Positions 1-5,543 of a stretch of DNA of 10,304 nucleotides are shown here, in pieces. A program made the position numbers and the translations under genes. This stretch comes from Mageeibacillus sp. UBA1255 (GTDB lineage Bacteria; Bacillota; Clostridia; UBA1212; UBA1255). Numbering within the stretch: the first letter of the stretch is position 1; each line of letters starts with the position of its first letter. Below the pieces are notes generated by a model. It saw only the letters and a list, made by a program, of their open reading frames with translations. It searched no databases and was not told the DNA's origin. Location: assembly GCA_002308795.1 (NCBI GenBank), contig DBVV01000001.1, forward strand, positions 2,637 through 12,940, given 5' to 3'.

Positions 1-35
1 TTTTTTACCTCTATGGGTATGTACTCCGGACATAG

Positions 36-74
36 AAAAACCCTCTACTCACATTGCGGTATGTGTGTAGAGGG
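36..74 (-). terminator. Intrinsic terminator of the double-HTH gene
   Basis: Read on the minus strand, an inverted repeat begins a few bases after the stop codon of the gene at 82-660. CCCTCTAC at 41-48 pairs with GTAGAGGG at 67-74. After one T:T mismatch, CACAT at 50-54 pairs with ATGTG at 61-65, leaving a 6-nt loop. The stem is followed on the minus strand by a run of five T (36-40 on the plus strand read as A). Stem plus U-tract is the normal form of a Rho-independent terminator. The plus-strand side has only a short CTTTCT after the stem, so activity in that direction would be weak. Confidence 0.85.
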
Positions 75-81
75 CTTTCTA

Positions 82-660
82 TTATTCGGCTGAAAGATAT
101 TCCTTTATCAGTGCAACATGCCTGTTGGATTTCAGGTGTATGTAATTGCATCGGTCGCTGACTATGAAATCTATCAGATATTCTTTGGGGAATATCAGCT
201 TGTTCTTAATAAAAAAGCATTTGATTTCTTGTTTCTCGTACCAGTTAACAATTGTTGTTTTTGAGTAGCCGAGAAATCTTGAGACCTGAGCGGTGGTCAA
301 TACATCGTTAAACTTTTGCAGTTTGTCCTCAAAGAAACTCCGTGCTCCGGGAATGAGATCATTTGGAATATGTGCTTGTTTATGATGCGGACTTGCAGGG
401 TGACTCTTGGCAACGTAATAGTTTTCCGGTGGCTTATATGAGAAAGGATCTATTTCTCGATTTTGAAGATAAGCAATAACGTCATCAAGCTCAACGCGAT
501 ATCTTCTTGTTTTCTTTCCGGAATCAACACAGGGAATCAAACCGCTTTGTAAAAGATAGAGAGCTGTCGCCTTGCTGATATGACAGATCCTATAAACCTG
601 ATCCTTTGATACGATCCTCGGATATGTTCTGCGGATCGCTTCGATTTCTGAATTAGTCAT
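82..660 (-). CDS. Excisionase-type protein with two helix-turn-helix domains
   Basis: This 192-residue protein is probably a DNA-binding regulator or recombination directionality factor. Residues about 17-68 (IVSKDQVYRICHISKATALY, then a basic KKTRRYR wing and a helix with DDVIAYL) form a MerR/Xis-like winged HTH. Residues about 119-168 (VLTTAQVSRFLGYSKTTIVN and a following helix) form a second one. A proline/histidine-rich linker joins them. The frame stays open up to 912, but the upstream part is low-complexity Lys/Pro/Gly sequence that overlaps the repeat region. The ATG at 660 has a perfect AGGAGG six bases before it and directly precedes the folded part, so I chose it. The HTH type is known from excisionases and small regulators of integrative elements. 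No integrase or relaxase is present here to confirm a role in excision, and it could equally be a transcription factor. Confidence 0.75.
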   Translation of the reverse strand: MTNSEIEAIRRTYPRIVSKDQVYRICHISKATALYLLQSGLIPCVDSGKKTRRYRVELDDVIAYLQNREIDPFSYKPPENYYVAKSHPASPHHKQAHIPNDLIPGARSFFEDKLQKFNDVLTTAQVSRFLGYSKTTIVNWYEKQEIKCFFIKNKLIFPKEYLIDFIVSDRCNYIHLKSNRHVALIKEYLSAE

Positions 661-666
661 CTGAAT

Positions 667-672
667 CCTCCT
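667..672 (-). promoter_or_regulatory. Ribosome binding site fixing the start of the double-HTH gene
   Basis: CCTCCT on the plus strand reads AGGAGG on the minus strand, six bases before the ATG at 660. It decides in favour of a 192-residue product over the longer open frame, whose possible upstream starts have no comparable site. Confidence 0.8.
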
Positions 673-748
673 TGTTTTTTGATTGGTCAACAGCAGAGAT
701 CCAGATCGTTTTTGTGGGCGTCTTTGGCCCTGTTTTTTTCTTCCCGAT

Positions 749-793
749 TTCTCCCCAAACGGCGTTTTTCTCCCCAAATTCTCCCCAAACGGC
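749..793. repeat. Three direct copies of TTCTCCCCAAA
   Basis: The 11-mer TTCTCCCCAAA starts at 749, 768 and 779. The first and third copies extend to the identical 15-mer TTCTCCCCAAACGGC (749-763 and 779-793), and the middle copy ends AAATT. A degenerate fourth version (TTCTTCCCGATT) just precedes them at about 738-750. Start-to-start spacings are 19 and 11 bases, and 30 bases between the two longer copies. These are close to whole helical turns, which would suit a protein binding one face of the DNA. Confidence 0.75.
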
Positions 794-832
794 TGAAATT
801 TTTGCATTTTTCGCAGGGGTTCGAATTTGATC

Positions 833-894
833 GAAAACCCTTGATTTATCGGGCTTTTTGGCTGAAAACCCTTGTGGTTACTGGCTTTTTGAGT
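833..894. repeat. Imperfect 31-nt tandem repeat
   Basis: Two adjacent 31-nt units (833-863 and 864-894) both begin GAAAACCCTTG and share GGCTTTTTG near the end, with about 23 of 31 positions identical by eye. Within the first unit AAAACCC and GGGCTTTT could form a short hairpin with one bulged base; the second unit folds less well. They may be weak terminator-like hairpins or protein-binding repeats. Confidence 0.65.
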
Positions 895-907
895 CCTCGG
901 TGGGGTG

Positions 908-943
908 CACAAGAATGCCTAAAACATACACAAGAATGCCTAA
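908..943. repeat. Two perfect 15-mers on a 21-nt period (iteron-like)
   Basis: CACAAGAATGCCTAA occurs at 908-922 and again at 929-943, identical over 15 bases with a 6-base spacer. A 21-base period is two helical turns and places both copies on the same DNA face. This is the usual geometry of plasmid iterons and of arm-type binding sites of tyrosine integrases and excisionases. The repeats lie about 250 bases upstream of the double-HTH gene, whose product is an obvious candidate ligand by position only. Confidence 0.75.
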
Positions 944-1047
944 GATTACCTTCAACTTCACGGACTCGAAAACAGAGCCGGCGTAACACCCTGTGGGTTC
1001 GAATTGAGTTAAAACCTTCAGAATAATATCGAAACAGGAGAATTATT

Positions 1048-2031
1048 ATGCGCAAGATAGTTGATGAAAAAGGAAAAACCTATAACTTGTATTCATATGG
1101 GTTGGAATCCGAATTTGAAGAAATGGTCGTCGCAAATGTTGATGCCATATTTGGCAAGGATGGCATTTATTTCGATATTAAAAAACTTATCGGCAAACTG
1201 AAAAAGGGCGCAACAATTCCCGATGGTTATTATCTTGATTTGACTTTTCATACTGACCCCCGGCTTTATCTTGTCGAGGTTGAGTTGAACAGCCATGATG
1301 TCTATGGACATATCGGAGAGCAGATACTTCGTTTTGGTATTTCATCTGAAATGGATAAATACAAGATAAAGAACCTTTTGCTTTCGGCTATTCAGGCTGA
1401 TTCTCAAAAGCAGGCAAAGTTGAATGAGTTTTTTAAACGATCATCTTTTAATAACAGTAGTGAGCTTTTTGATAAAGTGATTTTCGATAACAAACCCGCT
1501 GCAATTGTCATTATTGATGAGGCAACGGACGAACTGTACAATGTCATGGGACAGCTCACAATGACGACCGAAGTCTTGGAAGCGCAGACCTATGTTTGCG
1601 GAAAGAATAAACTGTATCGTTTTACTCCATTCAAGGATGAAATACTTACCGACGTGGCAGAAAGCGAAGATGTTGATGAGCTTGACACAATAGTGGTTCC
1701 CGCCAGAGAAGATGGCTTTGAAGAAGAATTCCTGAAAAACAGTCGCTGGTTTGCAATTAGGATCGACGGCGCTATGATTGATAAGATCAAGTATATTGCA
1801 GCTTATCAGGTTGCTCCTGTTTCTGGAATCACATGTATTGCTGAAATAGATCGTATTGAAAAATATAACGAAACAAATAAATACATACTGTATTTCAAAG
1901 CCGGAACAACGCAAAAAATCAACAAGATCGGACTCGGCGCTAAGAAGGGGCAAGCGCCGCAAGCGCCAAGATACTCATCGTACAAAGCGATTATGACAGC
2001 TAAGTCTGTTGATGATTTGTGGAGCAAATAA
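1048..2031 (+). CDS. Probable PD-(D/E)XK nuclease with unknown C-terminal domain
   Basis: This 327-residue protein has no signal peptide and is probably a DNA nuclease. The N-terminal part (about 15-110) shows the order expected of a PD-(D/E)XK fold: a Glu-bearing helix (GLESEFEEM, 18-26), TIPDGYYLDLTF with Asp59 and Asp64, the strand LYLVEVEL with Glu77 and Glu79 (ExE instead of ExK), and a helix HIGEQILRF whose Gln92-x3-Phe96 resembles the QxxxY motif of RecB-like nucleases. A middle region (about 140-220) has another alpha/beta segment. The end (about 232-327; RWFAIRIDGAMIDKIKYIAA, later LGAKKGQAPQAPRYS and a closing DDLW) is a separate domain I cannot name; a PUA/EVE-like reader is possible. 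AGGAG lies seven bases before the ATG. The gene is more A/T-rich than genes to its right. It may be a restriction or anti-phage effector, but no methyltransferase or partner is visible. Confidence 0.6.
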   Translation: MRKIVDEKGKTYNLYSYGLESEFEEMVVANVDAIFGKDGIYFDIKKLIGKLKKGATIPDGYYLDLTFHTDPRLYLVEVELNSHDVYGHIGEQILRFGISSEMDKYKIKNLLLSAIQADSQKQAKLNEFFKRSSFNNSSELFDKVIFDNKPAAIVIIDEATDELYNVMGQLTMTTEVLEAQTYVCGKNKLYRFTPFKDEILTDVAESEDVDELDTIVVPAREDGFEEEFLKNSRWFAIRIDGAMIDKIKYIAAYQVAPVSGITCIAEIDRIEKYNETNKYILYFKAGTTQKINKIGLGAKKGQAPQAPRYSSYKAIMTAKSVDDLWSK

Positions 2032-2290
2032 AAACACCGTAGTTTTACCATGCGCAGAAACAAGTTGATGACGCTGTCGCTTCCCAAAAAACGGTACCCT
2101 TGCTAAAAAAATGACGAGACCGGCAATCTTTTGCCGTGTAGCGATTGATTGCCAGCCTTGCGCGGGACTTTTTTTACAGCCTCTTTTCAATAAAGTTGCT
2201 CTTTCGGAACTGATCATAAACGGGGGCGGCTTCGCTTTGAACAGTACCCCATATAATGGAAAACATTTTGAGTTCGGGTTTGCGAAGGAA
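2032..2290. other. Intergenic stretch with no recognisable gene
   Basis: This lies between the ends of two convergent genes, so terminators are expected. I see a perfect 6-bp hairpin (CGGCAA/TTGCCG, 2121-2136, 4-nt loop), but neither side is immediately followed by a T-run. An A-run at 2105-2111 would supply Ts on the minus strand about ten bases after the stem, which is farther than usual. Another T-run sits at 2169-2175. Short frames exist on both strands, but none has a ribosome binding site or a familiar product. The composition changes here from A/T-rich to more G/C-rich sequence. Confidence 0.5.
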
Positions 2291-2917
2291 TCACTTTCCG
2301 TCGTGGAAACACGTGAACGCGGAATGCTCAAGCTCCGGAACTCCGTATTTATCCTTCGCGTCAGAAATCGCCCTGATCATAAAAGCCATATTGCGGGCAA
2401 GGTTTCTCATCGTCTGGAGGCCTTCAAGATCTTTTCTCACGTCTTCTGCCGTAAAACCGTGGACCTGGTTCCAGTACGTCGAAGAAGCCACCGGCATGCT
2501 GCTGATAGTAAAATATTTGTTCAGCACGTCGAAACTCGCGGAATTTCCGCCTCTGCGGCATGAAACGACCGCCGCTCCGACTTTGAACTGTTTAGAAAAC
2601 GGCGTGCTGTAGAACAGCCGGTCAAGGAACGCGATGAGCGTGCCGTTGGGAGACCCGTAATAAACTGGACTTCCGATGACAAGACCGTCCGCTTTCTCAA
2701 ACTCGGGGGCAATTTCATTGACCGCGTCGTTTACGGCACATTTTCCTGTTTTTTCGCAGCTCCCGCACGACATACAGCCGCGAATACTCTTAGCACCGAT
2801 ATTGACCAGCCTGGTCTCGATACCCTCACCCTCAAACACCTTTATCATTTCTTTAAGCGCTTCCGCAGTGCAGCCGTCAGCTTCAGGACTGCCGTTGATC
2901 AATAGAACCTTTGCCAT
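2291..2917 (-). CDS. Flavodoxin-fold NAD(P)H/FMN oxidoreductase, iron-sulfur flavoprotein-like
   Basis: This 208-residue cytoplasmic flavoprotein belongs to the NADPH-dependent FMN reductase family. It starts with a beta strand and the FMN phosphate loop (VLLINGSPEADGCTAEAL, 4-21). Four cysteines follow at 48, 51, 54 and 60 (C-x2-C-x2-C-x5-C), the compact spacing used for the [4Fe-4S] cluster in iron-sulfur flavoproteins (Isf). The second flavin-contacting loop is GLVIGSPVYYGSPNG (78-92). Length is normal for the family. Many relatives keep the cysteine motif without a proven cluster, so the Fe-S assignment is inferred. GGAGG sits a few bases before the ATG, and a well-spaced promoter lies upstream (2953-2981). 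The gene is divergent from the GH3 glycosidase. The electron acceptor is unknown; quinones, nitro compounds or a redox partner are all possible. Confidence 0.85.
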   Translation of the reverse strand: MAKVLLINGSPEADGCTAEALKEMIKVFEGEGIETRLVNIGAKSIRGCMSCGSCEKTGKCAVNDAVNEIAPEFEKADGLVIGSPVYYGSPNGTLIAFLDRLFYSTPFSKQFKVGAAVVSCRRGGNSASFDVLNKYFTISSMPVASSTYWNQVHGFTAEDVRKDLEGLQTMRNLARNMAFMIRAISDAKDKYGVPELEHSAFTCFHDGK

Positions 2918-2952
2918 CTCAAGACCTCCGTAAAAGTATTTCGTACCGTATT

Positions 2953-2981
2953 ATTTTACAACAGAAGCCTGCGGTTGTAAA
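2953..2981 (-). promoter_or_regulatory. Sigma-A-type promoter of the flavoprotein gene
   Basis: On the minus strand, TTTACA (2981-2976) and TAAAAT (2958-2953) are separated by exactly 17 bases, and the -10 box lies about 35 bases before the ATG at 2917. This predicts a 5' untranslated leader of roughly 30 bases containing the GGAGG ribosome binding site. Confidence 0.7.
2955..2981. promoter_or_regulatory. 8-bp inverted repeat overlapping the flavoprotein promoter (operator candidate)
   Basis: TTTACAAC (2955-2962) and GTTGTAAA (2974-2981) are perfect inverted copies separated by 11 bases. One arm covers most of the -10 box and the other covers the -35 box of the minus-strand promoter. A dimeric repressor bound here would block RNA polymerase. 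The half-sites are 19 bases apart, about two helical turns. No regulator gene is encoded next to it. Confidence 0.55.
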
Positions 2982-3034
2982 TTGGATCTTTGGCCAGGAT
3001 CTATAACAGTTTTCAATGGCAGACGGATGCAGAT

Positions 3035-3051
3035 TGTGGTAAAATACCACA
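3035..3051. promoter_or_regulatory. Perfect palindrome TGTGGTA-AAA-TACCACA, operator/extended -10 candidate
   Basis: Two 7-base arms are perfectly complementary around a 3-base centre, 70 bases before the GH3 start. On the plus strand the palindrome contains TGG-TAAAAT, a good extended -10 element (hexamer at 3040-3045), although no clear -35 lies 17 bases upstream. A TATAAC at 3002-3007 is an alternative -10, also without a well-spaced -35. Operator and promoter therefore probably overlap, as expected for sugar-inducible genes under LacI- or GntR-type control. The regulator family cannot be told from the site. Confidence 0.55.
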
Positions 3052-3120
3052 GGGATTCGTTCCTGAGCGCTTTTTAGCAAAGTTTTGCGGCGGGATATGC
3101 GATAACGTGAGGAAAAACAG

Positions 3121-5493
3121 ATGAACAGGATCAAAAAAACAGCCGGGAAAATAATCAAAAAGATCGTTGACTCATTTGTCGGAACAGGGCTTGACCAAAA
3201 CATGGTGAAGGCATCGGTTGGCGCCGCTAAAGACGAGAGGCGGGAAATGTCTGATGCTGTACGGGCGCTCGCCGCAGAAGGGTGCGTACTGCTGAAAAAC
3301 GACAATGCATTGCCCCTTAACAAGGAAGAAGAAATCGCTGTGTTCGGACGCACCCAGTTCGACTGGTTTTACGTCGGATACGGTTCAGGCGGAAACGTTA
3401 ACGCGCCATACAAAATTAACCTTATTGACGGCATGATAAACGCCGGCGCAGCATACAACCGTGAACTTGCCGATACCTATAAGAACTGGATCTCCGTACC
3501 CGTCAACGCCGCCGACGAAGGCTGGTGGGGTCACTGGCCGTTTTCCCACCCCGAAATGCCTCTCGATCCGTCGCTCGTAAAAAAAGCTGCGGAAACTTCA
3601 GGCACCGCAGTCTGCGTGATCGGCCGCGCGGCGGGAGAAGACCGCGACAACAAGCTGAAGAAGGGCAGCTATTACCTTACTGACGAAGAACTCTCCATGC
3701 TGAAGGCCGTAACAGACGCGTTTGAAAAGACGGTCGTGATCCTCGACGTCGGAAACATAATTGACATGAGCTGGACCGCGCAGTTCGGAGACCGCATTTC
3801 TGCGATCCTGGTCGCGTGGCTCGGAGGGATGGAGAGCGGAAACGCCGTATGCGACGTGCTTTACGGGGCAGTGTCTCCTTCCGGAAAACTTCCCGATACA
3901 ATCGCGGAAAAATATACCGATTATCTTTCTTCGGCATTTTTCGGAGGAAAGAAGTTCAACCGCTACTCAGAGGACATATTTGTTGGATACCGTTATTTCG
4001 ACGCACATCCGGAAAAGGTACTGTGGCGGTTCGGATACGGGCTTTCTTACACCTCGTTCGAAATTCAGCAATCGTCCGGACCCGATTACGACGCCGAAAG
4101 CGGGCGGTTTTCGGTAAGCGTGACAGTAAAGAACACGGGCAAGGCAGCCGGAAAAGAAGTTGTCCGCCTGTACTGCAGGCAGTGCCCCGGGCGCCTGGCT
4201 AAAGCAGTAAGGGTGCTGGTCGGATTTGCCAAAACGATAATAATTGCCCCCGGCGAAAGCAATACGGTCAATATCACTTTTGACCGCAAATATATCGCGT
4301 CGTTCGATGAAGCGCTTCACGCTTTCGTCATCGAGCGCGGTCAATACGTTTTCGAGCTTCAGACCGATTCCCCCTCCGGCGCAGGTTTCGTGCAGATCGG
4401 AACGTACGATTGCGAGGAAGAAATCGTCGTCGAGCGCTGCCGCACACTCTTTTTCTCCGGCCCGGAACTAAAAAAACGGATCCTGGATGAGCTTCCCGAA
4501 GGCATAAATTACGACGGCGATAAAGGTATCGTTTTCGAGGACGTTCGCTCCTCTCGAGAAAAACTGGACGACTTTATCTCGCAGCTGAGCCTTGAGGAGC
4601 TCGAAGCACTCACGCGCGGCCACGGAATGATGGACTCCCCTCTCGGGACCCCCGGAAACGCAGGCGTTTTAGGCGGAATACTCCCTTCACTTCGCGAAAA
4701 AGGCGTAAGACCCGTGACATGCGCAGACGGCCCTGCGGGACTCAGGCTTAAAAAATACGCTGCGCTGATGCCGTGCGGCACCGCTTTAGCAGCCTCATGG
4801 AACGAAACACTTGTCAGCGATCTGCACAGGCTCATTGCCGAGGAAATGGACGTATACGGCGTGGATATGCAGCTGTCGCCCGGTATGAACATACACAGAA
4901 ATCCGCTATGCGGCAGAAATTTCGAATATTTCTCGGAAGACCCCGTGCTGTCCGGGAAAACAGGCGCGGCAGTCGTACGCGGAGTACAGTCAGCCGGAAG
5001 ATCGAGCTGCCCAAAACATTTCGCGTGCAACAACCAGGAAACAAAGCGCAACACAAACGATTCAAGATTATATGAGCGCGCGCTTCGCGAGATATATCTT
5101 CGCAATTTCGAGATCACGGTAAAAGAAGCCTCTCCCCTCGCGATAATGACGAGTTACAACAAAGTCAACGGCGTGTGGTCGCACTACAGCTACGACCTCG
5201 CGACAACGGTGCTGCGCAGCGAATGGGGCTTCTCCGGACTCGTGATAACGGACTGGTGGATGAGGCGGTCAAGGTCTCCCGAATTTCCTAAGCTCAGGGA
5301 CAACGCCTACCGCGTCCGCGCAGGAGTTGACGTCCTCATGCCGGGCAACATGAGCCGCGTGCGCCGCAAATACGTCTCCGACGGTACGCTCCTTAAAACG
5401 ATTGGTAAAAGCGGCGGGATCACTCCGGGCGAGATCCAGCAAAGCGCCCGCAGAGTGCTCGAATTAATCCTTGCCCTCGATAAAAATAAATGA
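3121..5493 (+). CDS. Glycoside hydrolase family 3, domain-permuted, cytoplasmic
   Basis: This 790-residue enzyme should release terminal sugars from beta-glycosides by a retaining mechanism; beta-glucosidase is the commonest activity, and beta-xylosidase is also possible. The domain order is reversed from most GH3 enzymes. The alpha/beta sandwich comes first (about 45-310, with AAEGCVLLKNDNALPL), then a fibronectin III-like domain (about 320-430), then the TIM barrel (about 482-785). In the barrel are ADGPAG (Asp536), GRNFEYFSEDP (598-608), Lys632-His633-Phe, and VITDWW, whose Asp711 is the expected nucleophile. Glu173 in RAAGEDRD is the likely acid/base. This permuted order is known from Ruminococcus albus and Butyrivibrio enzymes. 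There is no signal peptide; the Lys-rich start may be an amphipathic helix, so it probably acts on imported oligosaccharides. GAGG lies eight bases before the ATG. No transporter is adjacent. Confidence 0.93.
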   Translation: MNRIKKTAGKIIKKIVDSFVGTGLDQNMVKASVGAAKDERREMSDAVRALAAEGCVLLKNDNALPLNKEEEIAVFGRTQFDWFYVGYGSGGNVNAPYKINLIDGMINAGAAYNRELADTYKNWISVPVNAADEGWWGHWPFSHPEMPLDPSLVKKAAETSGTAVCVIGRAAGEDRDNKLKKGSYYLTDEELSMLKAVTDAFEKTVVILDVGNIIDMSWTAQFGDRISAILVAWLGGMESGNAVCDVLYGAVSPSGKLPDTIAEKYTDYLSSAFFGGKKFNRYSEDIFVGYRYFDAHPEKVLWRFGYGLSYTSFEIQQSSGPDYDAESGRFSVSVTVKNTGKAAGKEVVRLYCRQCPGRLAKAVRVLVGFAKTIIIAPGESNTVNITFDRKYIASFDEALHAFVIERGQYVFELQTDSPSGAGFVQIGTYDCEEEIVVERCRTLFFSGPELKKRILDELPEGINYDGDKGIVFEDVRSSREKLDDFISQLSLEELEALTRGHGMMDSPLGTPGNAGVLGGILPSLREKGVRPVTCADGPAGLRLKKYAALMPCGTALAASWNETLVSDLHRLIAEEMDVYGVDMQLSPGMNIHRNPLCGRNFEYFSEDPVLSGKTGAAVVRGVQSAGRSSCPKHFACNNQETKRNTNDSRLYERALREIYLRNFEITVKEASPLAIMTSYNKVNGVWSHYSYDLATTVLRSEWGFSGLVITDWWMRRSRSPEFPKLRDNAYRVRAGVDVLMPGNMSRVRRKYVSDGTLLKTIGKSGGITPGEIQQSARRVLELILALDKNK

Positions 5494-5499
5494 TACAAT
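5471..5499 (+). promoter_or_regulatory. Extended -10 promoter of the surface-protein gene
   Basis: TTGCCC (5471-5476) and TACAAT (5494-5499) are 17 bases apart, and TGA before the -10 box supplies the TGn extension. The promoter overlaps the last codons and stop of the GH3 gene, so the surface protein need not be co-transcribed with it. The expected start near 5506 gives a short leader of under 40 bases with AGGAGG at 5531-5536. Confidence 0.65.
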
Positions 5500-5543
5500 A
5501 ACCATACTGAAAATTCTTTTTAAGTTCTACAGGAGGACAGAAT

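Larger units (their letters stand above)
817..1018. repeat. Pair of T-arm-like direct repeats (GGGTTCGAATT)
   Basis: GGGTTCGAATT occurs at 817-827 and 995-1005. Similarity continues imperfectly for roughly 25 bases, through an AAAACC(C)TT block in each copy (to about 842 and 1018). The core matches the T-arm and T-loop of many bacterial tRNA genes (GTGGG-TTCGAAT), a common integration target. Neither copy has the complementary 3' stem strand, so neither is a complete T-arm. They may be decayed attachment-site remnants, or the resemblance may be coincidental. Confidence 0.4.
661..1047. other. Repeat-rich non-coding region between divergent genes
   Basis: This interval separates the divergently oriented double-HTH gene and nuclease gene. 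Open frames cross it on both strands (for example 679-1026 plus and 846-1055 minus), but their products are low in complexity and none has a convincing ribosome binding site. The DNA contains four families of short direct repeats, listed separately. I could not find a clear -35/-10 pair for either flanking gene. Clustered direct repeats beside an excisionase-like gene suggest integrase/excisionase arm sites, a replication origin with iterons, or a complex operator. The sequence alone does not decide among these. Confidence 0.6.

Noticed and set aside
661..912. N-terminal extension of the double-HTH protein by 84 residues
   Set aside because: The extension is low-complexity basic sequence produced by the DNA repeats and has no ribosome binding site, whereas the ATG at 660 has a perfect AGGAGG at the right distance.
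749..943. CRISPR array
   Set aside because: The repeats are too short and of different families, spacings are irregular, and there are no unique spacers of uniform length or cas genes.
961..1010. A functional tRNA-Ser gene
   Set aside because: Only the anticodon-loop and T-loop strings match; the anticodon and T stems do not pair, and no acceptor or D arm is present.
2121..2136. CGGCAA-TCTT-TTGCCG hairpin as a terminator for the convergent genes
   Set aside because: The stem is perfect but short, and no T-run follows immediately on either strand, so it is noted only within the intergenic description.
2174..2290. In-frame open stretch of 38 codons after the flavoprotein TGA, ending in TAA at 2174-2176 (possible readthrough or a 30-residue small ORF from an internal ATG)
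   Set aside because: The flavoprotein already has its normal family length, the TGA context is not a known readthrough signal, and the internal ATG has no ribosome binding site.
2111..2563. Plus-strand open frame of 150 codons
   Set aside because: Most of it is antisense to the well-supported flavoprotein gene; it has no ribosome binding site and no recognisable domain.
4509..5117. Minus-strand open frame of 202 codons inside the GH3 gene
   Set aside because: It is antisense to the conserved TIM-barrel coding sequence, and its Ser/Pro/Arg-rich product is typical of a shadow frame.
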